Shown here: piece by piece, positions 45,340 through 57,747 of the stretch
Numbering within the stretch: the first letter of the stretch is position 1
Layout: each line of letters opens with the position of its first letter
Assembly (NCBI GenBank): GCA_037957365.1
Contig: JARHVA010001425.1
Span: 2,074,501-2,138,500 of the forward strand
From: Torreya grandis
Lineage: Eukaryota; Streptophyta; Pinopsida; Cupressales; Taxaceae
DNA length: 64,000 bases
Reading direction: 5' to 3'
Notes under the pieces: model-generated
The model's input: only the letters and a program-made list of their open reading frames with translations
Database searches by the model: none
Told to the model about the DNA's origin: nothing
Program-made: the position numbers and the translations under genes

Positions 45340-47084
45340 ACTATTATTGACAAATTTTTCACCCATGATGGAAGTTATTTAGGCTCCCTCCAATTAAGCT
45401 ACACAATGGGAATAACCCTAGGCAATGGGTATCCTATATTGGGGTTGAACCTATGAAGAAGTCCAATTTCCTCTTGGAAGATCATCTAGACTAATGCTTT
45501 GCTTGGAAAAGGGGTAGGAAGGGGGTATAGGGATATTAAAAGAGATAAAAGGTGATGCACCAAATTTAAATGAGAACTCACACAAGCATGAAATATACAT
45601 TGATGAAGCATAAGATAATGATATCTCACATAATCTCACTAACCATCTAGTTGTATAAGTATTTCATGAACTAGGCTCAGGAAGCAATGATGGAAGTGAG
45701 TAGAAATTCTAAGATTCATATCAAGCTTACATTAATGGTAGAAATAACACAAGCTTAGATCTACAAATATCTTGAAAATACATTAAAAGAGGTAAGGAAG
45801 AAGGACAATGCATATGGAAGACTCTCTTTCATAATGACATCATGCACAAGCTTACTAGACACATTTTAGATGCAAGAAATAGGTAAAGAAAGTCTTTATT
45901 GCTTTAAGAGGTATTTCATACAATTTTTTGACAGGGTCTAGCCTTATCAAAATGAGAGTCTCCCACTCTTCTAAAAATTATAGAGTCCTTGTGAGAGTCC
46001 AAAATTAGATAGAGAGTTACAATGAGGAAGACAATAAGAGATATAGGAGAAAGGGGAAGAGAGAGGAGGAACACACAATCCCAATCAATAACTGAGCTAC
46101 CACCACCTTTCAATTAATTCTCAACCACATTTTGATCAAATTAGGACTAATCCTCCATTGAAAATTTAACTTTCATTTATCCCAATAGCCTCAGAACCCT
46201 CTCATTGGCTACGAAATACACTAGAAGACAAACATTTATTTAGGATGATGAGTCATGTTACATTAGGAGGGAAAATATTCAAATCCTTCTAAAAATGTAT
46301 TGAATGTTCTAATTGCATTCTCCAATCCCCAAATCTATTCCTTGGAATTCTATCCCATCTTCTATTTGAAGTCATTATAAGGACAAAATCTTCATATCTA
46401 TGGACCTGACAAAGCCATGAATATATCTACTTTTAGAGGCTATAAATACTTGTTTATCAAGGATATGACCATGTTGAAAGATTAGAAACTCATCCATATC
46501 CATTTATATCTATCCTTATTTCAAACCTTGGACATATTTTTTCTATAGATGAAAACCAATTCCCCTATTAGTTTTCATATAGCCATAATTGCAATGAACA
46601 CCTATATGTTATGGTTTCTTTATTTTTAACAATACATGAAAGTTACATCTGAAATATCTTGAATTTTTTACTAGAGATTTAATGGAATCCTATGATTCTA
46701 AAATGTCTATTATAGTAACCCAAATCATATTGGATCTTACATTTATGCATGTACGTACTCAGGTGGAAATCTCTTTTGAATTGACATGTCCACCTATATG
46801 ACATCCTTGGGTTACTTGTTATATTTTAAAACTTGACCATTATCACCTTGGATATATGTCCCAATCATGTGCCCTCCAGATATTTGATCAAAGATACTCC
46901 ATTAATCTCCTCAAAAGAATCTTATCTTTGACCTTCATCATTACCATTTATCTTTGATCTACATCTTAGATCATGCCACTTGGCAGTCCCATATTGATCT
47001 TTGATCTTATCTTTTGAGAATGTGACACTTTTTAGTATCACATGATTGCTATGGATTTTATTGTTAGTCTTCATCTAGTTAATA
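45340..47084 (-). repeat. LTR-like repeat family D, copy D2 (cut at inversion junction)
   Basis: Collinear with D1 from its edge (CTCCCTCCAATTAAG, 45384) through the conserved minus-strand open piece 45639-45451 (MRLCEISLSYASSMYI...). The CT-rich stretch near 46040 and the ACACCTATATG and AACCAATTCCCCTATTAG blocks (about 46555-46600) also match. Homology in this orientation stops at about 47083, where D3 begins in the opposite orientation. Immediately inside its left edge the minus-strand gag-like ORF would begin. Confidence 0.6.
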
Positions 47085-48905
47085 TGAGGTCACCATGTGG
47101 CATAAGTGCACTTGATCACATAAACTGAAAGTTAGGTCCATAAAAAGACGAGCACAAAGGCACCAAGTGTCTCAATCATGATGACTCTCAAGTAGATCAA
47201 TTGTCCATGTTCGATTATGTGTTCAAAATGGATATCAATGATCTACATTTGATATGATAGAATAAGATCAATAAAGTGCATTAAATTAGATTAATGGTGT
47301 AGATCAAAGTGGAAAAGTCAATGAGACCAAATTATATGCGAGTTTACCATAGAGCATAAGCACATAAAATAGATGAAGGATAATGATAAGGTCCATAAGG
47401 GGCATGCAAGATTGTTAGGGATCACATTTTTTAGATTTGAGATGAATATCAACATGGGGTTGATAAGTGGCACCATCTAGAGAGTAGTTAATAGATCAAT
47501 GACAATGATGAATATTGAATATAGAAGACTCCCATGAGAATCAATGAGGTAGATCTAATTGAGTTCATATAGGATATAGGATGTAGACAAGTATCCAAAC
47601 TTGAAATGATCAAGTTTTTAAATATAACAAGTCACTTGACAGGATGCCACACAAGTAGACACATCATACCAAAGGATTTTTCCACCTCAGGTAGGTAAAC
47701 AAGCAAAATCAAGATCAAATATGGTTTAAATTACCAGAAGCAAGTTTTACAAGTTCATCTAATCCTATTAAATATCTACAAAAGCTTTCAAAAGCTTTTA
47801 GACATAGGTCTTACTTATTATTCATGATAAGAAAAACCTAGCCTATGAATCTCAATTAAAGATATGGATATATGAAAACCAATAAGGTGATTGATTTTCA
47901 TCTATAGTGAACCTATGTTTAATTTTGTGAATAATGGCAAAATTGAGACTATGCAAGGAATGTTAGAAGGGACACTAATGGACAAGATCAAGTGACTATC
48001 TGATGGAATAAGGAGCATATCAAAAGAAAGGATGGTATTTTAAGATCATTAATGAGATGGAAGGCTTAGAGGTTAAGGAAGATAGTGGAGCACTTAATGA
48101 GGTTTTAAGAGTCTTTTGAGACTATTCTTTCTTGATGAATCCTAACTCAGCATCCTCAGATTAACACCAATTGATCAAGAGTGGTTAGATCTCATTTAAT
48201 GTTTTTTATTTTCTTGATTCCCCTTCTCTTCTTCCCCTTACCCTATATATCCAATTTCTTCCCCATTAGAAATAGCTGACTCTTAGAAATTTTCTTAAAG
48301 ATAGAGACTCCTATGCTTTTGGCTTGCCTAGGCTATGCCAAATTGTATTATAACACCTATTTAAAGTAACAAATATTGAATTCCTCCATTTGAAAGCTTA
48401 ATTTAAGTGTGTCCTATGAATTCATTGATGTGGTTAAGTAAATGCATAATTTCATTTTCCTTTGTCTATGTTTTATCACCTATATGAAGTGTTTTGGTAG
48501 ATCTCATAGGTCATTCTAACTGCCATATGTAGTTTGTTGATTAGTTTGGAAGTGGACAACTGCCCTTCCATGTTAGGTTGATAGCTAGTTAGTTCCTTTT
48601 TGTGAAATACTTATATGGAAGTGGTTAAATAGTGAATGAAGTGATATTTAGCAATCTTGAAAGTGTCATATAGTGTGTCTTGTGCAAGAATAAGTATTCA
48701 AAACATTGTTAAATCACCTCTTTTACATGTTTTCATGAATTATTATCTATTTCTCTCAATCAAAGATTAGTTTAGGTGATAGACCCAAAGGAAGTCAGCC
48801 TTATCTGTAGGCTTAACCTCACCATTGGAAACTAGCATCCTGAGTTTATTCCCATTTTGTGGCTTAGTTGGAGGGAGCCTGAAGAACTCCCTCCATGGGT
48901 GCAAA
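47085..48905 (+). repeat. LTR-like repeat family D, copy D3 (inverted, cut at junction)
   Basis: Opposite orientation to D1/D2. It starts with TATGAGGTCACCATGTGGCA, the reverse complement of 36590-36615 in D1. It runs to the family edge CTTAGTTGGAGGGAG at 48864, followed by GGAGGGAG-CTCCCTCC (hairpin) and TGGGTGCAAATTAATGCCAC. No ORF of note. Confidence 0.6.
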
Positions 48906-48910
48906 TTAAT

Positions 48911-50305
48911 GCCACAATAGTTTTTATCTTAGTTAATGGGATACATCTAAAAATTTACTATTAAGGAATCTAAGTTCTCTATACATAATTAGTTTGTCTT
49001 GTTTTCCTCCAAATGTTGTTCTAACACATTAGTTTGCTTCTGCTTTATCCTAAATAAGTGTTTTTTTGCACATTTTCTTAGTATATATAAGGTTTCCTTG
49101 ATTTGTGTGTTTATTCCTTGTCTTGGTGGAATTATTGTCTTGTTGTAAGTTAAAAGGTTTCATATAGTAGTGAATCAGATTTACCATTGTTATGAGTTCA
49201 AGAGTCATGTAAATGGTCTGAGTTATCAAGCATAGTAGGCATGCTTCCAAAGATGTCACCAAAAATTTTGGCCAAAATTGGCCCACATATGAAGCTTTGC
49301 CTATATAGCGCGATTAATATTCATATACAACCATGGTCTAAGGATCAAGGGAAGGAATTACTCCCTTATGAGTTTTTGTTCATTTTTCTTTTCTCAATGA
49401 GTGAAACTATATAAGAAACCAATAAAGGAATTGGTTTTCACATATAGGATAATGAGCTAGTTGGTGACCTTTAAAGGTCTAAACTCAGTTATGATCTACC
49501 TAGTTCATTTGAGAAAAATAATTCACAAGTTTGAGCCAAGTATATTCCTTCAAAAGTGATCAAATAGTGTAATATGTTCTTGAGGAGTTTAAATTAGAGC
49601 CACAATAGATGGCGAGGAGATTCTTATCCTAGTTAATGGGATACATATGAAACATTGTTATTAAGAAAAAGCTAGGTTCCCTATACATAATTAGTTTGTC
49701 TTGTTTTCCTCCAAGTGTTGTTATGGCACATTAGTTTTCTTCTATTTTATCTCAAATAAGTACTTTCTTTACACATTTTCCTTTTTTATATTAGGTTTCC
49801 ATGTTTTGTGTGTTTCTTACTTATCTTGGTGGAATTTTTGTCTTATTGTGAGTCAAAAGGTTTCTTACAGTCATGAATCCTATTTTCCATTGTTATGAGT
49901 TTAAGACTCATGTAAATGGTATGAGTTCTCAATAACATCATGCATGCTTCCTAGGATTTTTCCATAAATGTTGGCTAAAATTAGCCCACATACAAAGCTT
50001 TGCCTATATAGCATGAGCAATCTTCATCTACAGCCATGATCTGAGGATCAAGGGAAGAAATTAATCCCTTCCATTTTTTTGTTCATTTGTATTTTCTCAA
50101 TGAGTGTAACTATATAATAAACCAATAAAGTAATTATTTTTCATAGATAGGACAATGAAATATTTCATAATGGTGACCTTCAAAAATTTAAACTCAATCA
50201 TGGTCTAACTAGTTCATTAGAGAAAATGAATTCACAAGTTTGAGCCAATTATATGCCTTCAAAAATGATCTAATAGTGTGAGACATACCCAGGGATGTCA
50301 AATTA
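48911..50305 (+). repeat. 690-bp tandem duplication at the start of copy D4
   Basis: Units 48911-49598 and 49599-50305 share, in order: GCCACAATAG, AGTTAATGGGATACAT, CTATACATAATTAGTTTGTC, CATTGTTATGAGTT, GTAAATGGT, and GATCAAGGGAAG followed by TTCACAAGTTTGAGCCAA. The corresponding DNA in D1 (about 36850-37215 and beyond) is single. Copies differ at many sites, so the duplication is old. Confidence 0.75.
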
Positions 50306-52389
50306 GAGTCACAAGAAATAGCCATTTAGAATTTAAAAATTCTCAATGAAATCAAGTTAAACATAGGTTTGAAAAGTGGCATGATCTTGGAGGTTGGGTT
50401 TAAATATCAATGTCGAGCTCAAGGTTAAAATGTTAGAGGATCCTAAGGGTGAACATGGGATTACCAAGTGTTGAAGAATCACTTGATAATATTAAATATC
50501 AATGACATGCAAGTGCTTATCTGAGTTAACAAGTCAATGAGCTTGGAAGGCATGTGAGGTCACCATATGGCATAAGCATTCTTGATTGCATGAACTAATA
50601 GCTGGTTCAATAGAGAAATAAGCATAAAGGAATCAAGTATGTCAATCATGGTAAATTTCAAGTTTATCAATAATGTAGATTGAAGTTAAGAAATCAATGA
50701 GCTAGATTGCATGTGAGGCCACCATGTGGCATAACAATGTTAATTAGATGAATATTGATAATAGGGTCCAAAAGAAGCATGCAAGACTTATAAGTGTCAC
50801 ATTCTCAAAGGTTGATATCAAAGATAAATGTGGGACTACCAAGTGGCATGATCTAAGATGTAGATCAAAGATCAATAACAATAATGAAGGTTAAAGATAG
50901 GAGTCTTCTAAGGATATCGACGAAGTAGCTTTGATAAAATCTCTAGAGGGAACATGATGGTGACACATGTCCTAGGTGATGATGATAAAGTTTTAAAATG
51001 GAATAAAAAAGCCAAGGATGCCACATAGGTGGACATGTTAGTTCAAAATATCTCACCACCTAAGCAGGTAAATACATAAATTCAAGATCTAATATGATCT
51101 AGGTTACTAAAGTAAACACTATATAATCATAGGATGCCATTAAAGATCTTGTAAACCTTTCAATATCTTTTTCATGTAACTTTTACATCTTGTTCAAAAT
51201 AAAAAAATCCTGCCTTATAGGTGTTTATTACAAGATATATAAAACTTGTGTCTAGGGTTTGAAATAGGGATAGATATAAATAAATATGGATGAGTGTATA
51301 ATCTTTAAATATGGTCACATCCATGAAAAATAGGTACCTATAGCCATTAAAGGTAGATATAGTCATAGTTCTGTCAGGTCTATAGATATGAGGATTTTGT
51401 CCTTATAATGAAGTCAAGTAGAAGATGGTATAAAATTCCAAGGGATAGATTTGGGGATTGGAAAATACAGTTAGAACATTCAATACATTTTTATAAGGCT
51501 TTAAAGATTTTCCCTCCTAATGAATCATGACTCACCATCCTTAATAGATGCTTGTATTATAGTGTATTTCTCAATTAATGAGAGGGTTTGGAGGCTATTG
51601 GGAGAAATGAAAGTTAACCTGATTTCATCAAAATGTGGTTGAGAATTAATTAAAAGGTGGTGGCAGCTCATTTATTGATTGGGATTATGTACTCTTCCTC
51701 TCTCTTCCCTTTTTCTCCTATATCTCCCCCTTTCTCCCTCATTATAACTCTATGTGATTTTAGAATCTCACAAGGACTATCTAATTTTTGTAAGAGTAGG
51801 AGGCTCTTATTTTGATAAGGTTAGACCCTATAAAAAAATTATATGAAAGACCTATTGAAGCAATAAAGAGTTTATTTACCTATATCTTGCCTTTAAATTA
51901 TGTCTAGTAAGCTTGGGCATGATGGCATTATGAAGGAGAGTCTTCCATGTCCATTGTCCTTCTTCATTACCTATTTTAGGGTGTTTTAAAGATATTTATA
52001 GGTCTAATCTTGTATTATTTATGCCATTAATGTAATATTTATGTGGATCTTAGAATTCTTCCTCACTCCATTCATTGCTTCCTTAGCCTAGCTCATGAAA
52101 TACTTATGTAACTAGCTAGTTAGTGAGATTATGTGAGCTAGCATTATCTTATATTTCGTCAATGTATATTTCATGCTTGTGTGAGTTATCATTTAAATTT
52201 GGTGCATCAACTTTTATCTCTCTTAGTAGCCCTATACACCCTTCTTATCCATTTTCCAAGCAAATTGTTAGTTTAGGTGATCCATCAAGAAGAAGTCAAC
52301 CTTCTTTGGAGGTTCAACCTCACTATAGGGTACCCATAGCCTAAGGTTATTCCCATTGTGTATCTTAGTTGGAGGGAGCTTGAAGAACA
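50306..52389 (+). repeat. LTR-like repeat family D, copy D4 (body)
   Basis: Inverted relative to D1. It contains GGAGGCCACCATGTGGCATA-type words (near 50575 and 50710), a minus-strand open stretch (51366-51172) paralleling the one at 35895-36107, the CT-rich TATATCTCCCCCTTTCTCCC at 51719, and the conserved open piece 52123-52344. The edge CTTAGTTGGAGGGAGCTTGA is at about 52366. Homology to the other copies ends at GAAGAACA (52389), a possible LTR end. Confidence 0.6.
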
Positions 52390-53204
52390 TTATTTTGTAA
52401 AAATAGTACCTTCAATTAATTTTGAGGAGTTTATGCATGTGTGCATGGATACTAACTTGTTACATGTTCCCTATTTTGACTGATTTACTTCAAAATTATA
52501 GACCTCCATGTTTATTTAGTTATTTAAGGGACACAAGTAAAAAAAGAGTGGTATTAGCAAGGTAGGTTGGATGTGACATCAACACCCCATATGCTAAGAA
52601 TTACCTACATACCAATACCTTGAAAGGGGATCAAGCTTGATGTAGTTCTCCCAATCTATGCATCAGTGCAAGTGCAAGTGAATTCTAGTATGAGTGCTAG
52701 TTTGAATGCTTTGAGTGTGATTTGATATTGGAAGTATAATTAATATGAGCTCTAGGCTACTATATATGGGTTTATGTAGAAGTAGGTTAAAATAGGGATT
52801 AATGACCTTGATTTTCAAAATTATTTCTCAGTTTGTTTATGAGTATTTGTATGTGATTTCCATCTAGTGGATATATGATTGAAAGTGGTCTATATATAGC
52901 ATTATAGTTTTTGTCAAGATGTGAAATAGGTCTAGGGAAACACTAGGAGGTTTTTGATGAATGAAAAGATATCCATTGGTGGAGTAAAGAATAAGGGGAC
53001 ACTAATACCACCCTTTGGTTGATAGCATAGTGCACTATAGTCCAAAAGATTGTGCTAATGTCCAAATGGTAATAATGGGAAAAAAATAGACCTAGGTGCC
53101 TAGGTGGTGGCTTAGTTTTGCTTTTGTTATATCTAAGAATGGGTTAAACTCACATAAAATCTATAAAATGATTAATAAAGGCCCTAAAATAGGTCTAGGG
53201 ATAA
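52390..53204. other. Unresolved stretch between D4 and element E
   Basis: No gene. It has GTGCTAATGTCCAAATGG and ACACTAATACCACCC words (52995-53070) of the same type as at 9420-9490 and 32130-32170, suggesting one older repeat family shared by these flanks. Confidence 0.4.
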
Positions 53205-54587
53205 TGTAAACACTAGAAAATTACACACCATGGTTATAGATGTCAAACTAACCCTTAGACCACCTCAGGACCCCCCAGGGCCCACTTCACAACCTTTTGA
53301 CCACAAACTTAAGTCAAGATAACTAAATAGCTAACTAACTTTGACCAACTTAACCTTTGACCTATCGACCACGAATGGTCACCCTAACCATTGACCGTTA
53401 GGCTCAACCATTGATGGTCAGGTTTTATGCACCTGAATAGCTAAACTCTAGCACTAACTATAACTTGATTTTTTATATTTATCATATTTGATCTGTGTGT
53501 GAAACCAATGCATGCTAAATATAAATTTAGACACCTTATTAAACCTCTTATTGAACCTATTATTCCATTTATCCATTCTATAAAAAGAGAGGAGGAAGAG
53601 GTAAAAATGAGGGAGAATCATGAGTAATAATCATAAGAGATAATCAATAATTATTAGAGCTTCTCATATCAAAACTTATTTTACAGGTATTCTTCTAGAA
53701 ACTAGGTCAGAGATCTGAAGTGCTATAATTCATCAATCACAACCAAGACACTGACACTCTGTTGGAATTTTCTTTGGGCTCCATAATGAGTTTTCAAACC
53801 ACCTACCTTGACATTTTTCACACAAATTATTTAAGTATCTATTTTTAGTAATTTATTCTTTTTTTCTTCCTCATAACCAACATCTATCCTAAACCCACCT
53901 CCCAAAATCACTCAACAACCCTCCCAACTAGACCTACCTTTACCGAGACCAAAAACCATAGTAACTATCAATAGTCACCCTAATCACTGATGGTATGTCC
54001 ATAACTATCGATGATTACCCAACCACTGATGGACACCCAACCAATGATAGTTTCACCCCAACTATTGATGGTCACTGTGTGATAATTATAATAGCAAGCT
54101 AATTTCACTTATCAGACCCTAGCTAAATTTCACTTTTTGACCTTCTATTTGAGCATAAAACATCACCCCATTTTTGAACTGCATCATATGTATTTGGAAT
54201 TAATATTCAATCATTTATTTCTATAATTAGTCAAATTCATCTCTTTCAATCATTTCTTGTATTTGATTTTAGTATCTTCTGTTATTAATGCAAGTAATTT
54301 ATCTTTCATTTTTAGAACTTGATTGTTTAAAAGTGTGGATTAACAACCTCTAAAGAATCTTGTGCTTCTTGGATATATCTTGATAGGAAATTCACCCTAC
54401 TATCTAACTAATCAACCATTTTTTTAGTGCTTTTTTATCTATAGGTTATTCATCCCAAGCCAAAGAGGGGTATCTACAATCATCTGGATCATGGAGCACA
54501 AACCAAATTTAGGTTTTAATAACCTCACCCTTAATTTAAGTCTTAAAACTTTATTATTAAGTAAATAATAAAAATTTATGTGAAACA
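53205..54587 (+). repeat. 5' LTR of element E
   Basis: 1383 bp, from TGTAAACACTAGAAAATTAC to ATGTGAAACA. Palindrome clusters lie at about 53360-53435 and 53955-54080. TATAAAAAGAGAGGAGG starts at 53579. The block GTGTGGATTAACAACC is near 54331, and CAAGCCAAAGAGGGGTATCT near 54457. The flanking 5-mer is gataa. Confidence 0.9.
53579..53595 (+). promoter_or_regulatory. Putative TATA box of LTR E
   Basis: TATAAAAAGAGAGGAGG lies 374 bp into the LTR and is nearly identical to the element in LTR C. Confidence 0.6.
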
Positions 54588-54609
54588 TTTTGGCATGCCT
54601 GGTGGGACC
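54588..54609 (+). promoter_or_regulatory. Primer-binding site of element E
   Basis: TTT followed by TGGCATGCCTGGTGGGACC directly after the LTR end. The TGG start fits a primer site complementary to a tRNA CCA end; I did not identify the tRNA. Confidence 0.65.
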
Positions 54610-55230
54610 TTTGAGTCTTTTTTTGGGTTCATAGTTTCATTTAGGTACTTTTTCTTCTTGTCTTTCTACTCATATAACAAAATCAAATTTTCATTTTAGG
54701 TCTAAAATTGATTACATCCATTGTTTGATTTCTTATTTTACCTCACATAACTTAATTAATCAAGTGAATTAATCATAGCTTCACTCTTATCACACACACA
54801 AGACCAAACCACTTACACTTAATCAAGCATAAAAACATTGACATAAGGCATGACTAGGATACCTCCACTCCATTTAAGATTTTGGTGGTCCCCATACCTT
54901 CTACCCTTCCACCCATTAGTACCAAAGTTTCCACCTACCCTTTATCTACCAACCCAACCATACTCTTACCCATCTTATGGTAATCCCTTAATAGGTTCCC
55001 ATTTCACCAAACCTAAACTCCATACTAACCCATAAGGGTATGTGCCTCTACCTTCCACCCAACCACCTATATCCATGTATTCATATGTAACATCATCCCA
55101 ACCACCATGTCCACATACCACTATGTGGTAGCTTCTCAACCCCCACCAGCTATCCATATGTTTCACCTACCCAAACCCAACATAATCTACCTTGCAACTA
55201 TGGGGTGCAAAAACATAAATAGACCTTGTC
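54610..55230 (+). other. Shortened leader and gag start of element E
   Basis: Collinear with C from the primer site to ACATTGACATAAGGC (54835-54849). It then jumps to the CCTCCACTCCAT...TTTTGGTGGTCCC segment equivalent to C 18230. The removed part includes the gag start at 17773, so E has no visible gag initiation region. Confidence 0.65.
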
Positions 55231-56345
55231 AAAATGTTAATAGACAAAATGAATACTTTGGATTCATCTATCTCTAGTACCCATAACCTCTTATCTTACA
55301 AATAAATATGTAATGAACCAATTCATCCATCCATCCCCATTTAACCTTATCCTCCTTAATGGGAATTTCAAAAATTCTAAAAAAAATAGATCAAGGAAGA
55401 CCTTCAACAATATCAAAGAAAATTTAGGCATTCTTTCTATTTGATCACCTATGATGATGCTCTCCTTCTTCATACCTTTCCCATATCTCTATCAGGTCTA
55501 GATCTAGACTGGTATAATTCTATTACAAGGAACTCCCTCTTTTCTTTTTTCCAAATAGATCAAAATTTCTTAGATCACTTTTCCATAAACATCTCTAATA
55601 AAGTTTCCATCACCAATATCTACTCCATTAATAAATTTGATGATGATTCCATAGCCAACTTCATATCCCATTGGAGAAGCCTAATAAATCAAATCTCTTT
55701 CTCTTTGCCCCAACCTGAGATGATTAAACTCTTTGCTTAATCTTTTGATAAACACATCTCCTTTATTTTACAAGTTTAAAGCTTCATGACTTTTGATGAG
55801 GCTTTTACCATGACATGAAAATTAGAGAATAGATCCATTAAAGAGGGGAAGTTGAAATTGAGAAACAATAATTCAACCTTCAAATCAAATGGGACTCCCT
55901 CCAAACCTAACAATCAAACCAAAAGTAACTCCAAAAAAAAAGAATCATGATTGTAGTTTTCCTTAAACTTCCCCTCCACCCATTGTTAACCAACCCAACT
56001 CTTCTAGTTCCTCCAATCATAACATTATAAACCCAAACTGCAATAACCAAAATCAATTTACTCCACTACGGGACTCATATGATTTTATCTTAGAGAAGTT
56101 GTTAAAAGTGAATATTGTATAACTCCCATCAGTCAAACCTCCATATCAATTTGATTCCTCTCATCCTATACCTAGTTGGTATAAGGAAAAAAATTGTGTG
56201 CCTTCCATTGTGTCATTGGACATTATGTTAATAGGTGTAATACCTTTAAGACCATCATCCAAAATCTCATTGATAAGGGGGATCTTGTTTTGGATAACCC
56301 CAATGTACCCCCAAATCAATCACTTAACATATTTAGATAGCCATT
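55231..56345 (+). pseudogene. gag: Gag remnant of element E
   Basis: The open piece 55441-55740 holds the capsid core: FPISLSGLDLDWYNSI, DQNFLDHFSINIS, IYSINKFDDDSIANFISHWR and LPQPEMIKLFA. A Lys/Asn/Ser-rich stretch (55855-55960) and the finger CAFHCVIGHYVNRC (about 56197) follow; this is an intact Cx2Hx4Hx4C motif, better preserved than in C. The downstream LVLDNPNVPPNQ segment (about 56285) matches C. Stops at Trp/Gln positions and one or two frameshifts. Confidence 0.78.
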
Positions 56346-57744
56346 TCCCAACCATTCCCCTACCAGAAATAATGAAAATAATAAAGCATAATCCTCTCAC
56401 AACCATGAAGTGCATACCATTAACACAATTCTTAGTCAACTCATTGTTGAGGAAACCATTGATGAAACTACCTTTCCTTCCCCTCCGCTTATTGAGGTAG
56501 TGGAATCACTCTTCATTCCTTAAAAAAATGAGACCAAATAAATGATTATTCCCCTTTCCCTTCTCATTGAGGTATTTGAGCCACCAACCTCTCATTTGGA
56601 AGGCATATCAAAAGAGATATCCATTACCACTGTATCCTTCTCCTCCATCATACAACAATCCACTCTTCCTTTTGAAAGCATCCCTAAGGAAGAGATCACT
56701 CTACCTACCTTTCCCATAGGAGACTCATCTTCCCAAACATTAGAGCCTTTGATTGAGGAAAAGGATGAGGTAACCACTTCTCTCTCTCTACCCATGGGTT
56801 TGATCTTTGAGCTTAGTATCAAAGGGATCAAACTTGTTTATAAACCCTTCTCTAGACTGGATCAAACTTGTTTATAAACCCTTCTCTAGACTGGATCAAA
56901 CTTGTTTATAAACCCTTCTCTAGACTGGTTCAAAACTTAGAGTACTTATCTCAATCCAATGTAGATCATGGACAATTTTGGCATCATCTTAGGATTCCTT
57001 ACCCAACCAAGAAAGATCCTCCAACCATGCCATTTCCATCCCAACCTTCCATTTCTTCTATTGAACCCACTATCATCACAACCAAACCATTGAAAACCTC
57101 TACCAATAAAACCATAACTAAACCATCCAAATAGAATCCACCTAAAATAATCAGGCCACTTTCTACCATTCTAACCAAGCCTACCAAAAACCTTAACATA
57201 TTCCCTATATATAACCTTACTCACTGCCCATTTAAATTGGACTTAACTTCACCAAACCTATCAAAGACACCCCAAACCTAGCCAACAAAAAAGGTAAAAA
57301 CATCCAATATTCCACAAACCAAAATGCTACCTCCCCTTTCCACTTTTCCTTCTATTTTTGGGACCTTACCCTTATACCATAGTAAGGAAACCAACCATCC
57401 CAAAAAATACCCAAATCTAACCACCACTTTTGGTTACACCATACTTTTACCAAACCTTCTAGAACTAAAATGCCTACTTCTCAGGCATCTACCCCAACAC
57501 ATTTTGCCTTCAAGAAATCCATACTAATACCATCCACCAAAAATGATCCTTCACCCAAATATTTTACCATAAAACCCACTCTTAAAAGGGCTTCCACCTC
57601 AACTACTGAAGCTAAGACTTCCACATCTTTTCCACCTTTTCTCGAGTCTTACTCAACCATCCTATATAATTTATTACAAGCATCCTACTTAACCATCTTG
57701 TAGAAGTTATTAGACCATTTGACCCACATAATCCTAAACCATCC
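56346..57744 (+). pseudogene. Pro/Ser/Thr-rich linker of element E
   Basis: The open piece 56542-56877 (EVFEPPTSHLEGISKEISIT...) is the longest open linker piece among the three elements. It is cut by the perfect 34-bp triplication at 56826. Further pieces, 56868-57134 and 57470-57703 (KPTLKRASTSTTEAKTS), correspond to C 20224-21000. No enzyme domain recognised. Confidence 0.6.
56826..56927 (+). repeat. Perfect 34-bp triplication
   Basis: The unit starting GATCAAACTTGTTTATAAAC is repeated at 56826, 56860 and 56894 without a mismatch. Element C has one diverged copy at the equivalent site (about 20195-20230). The identity points to a recent event in an old element. Confidence 0.95.
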
Positions 57745-57747
57745 TCA

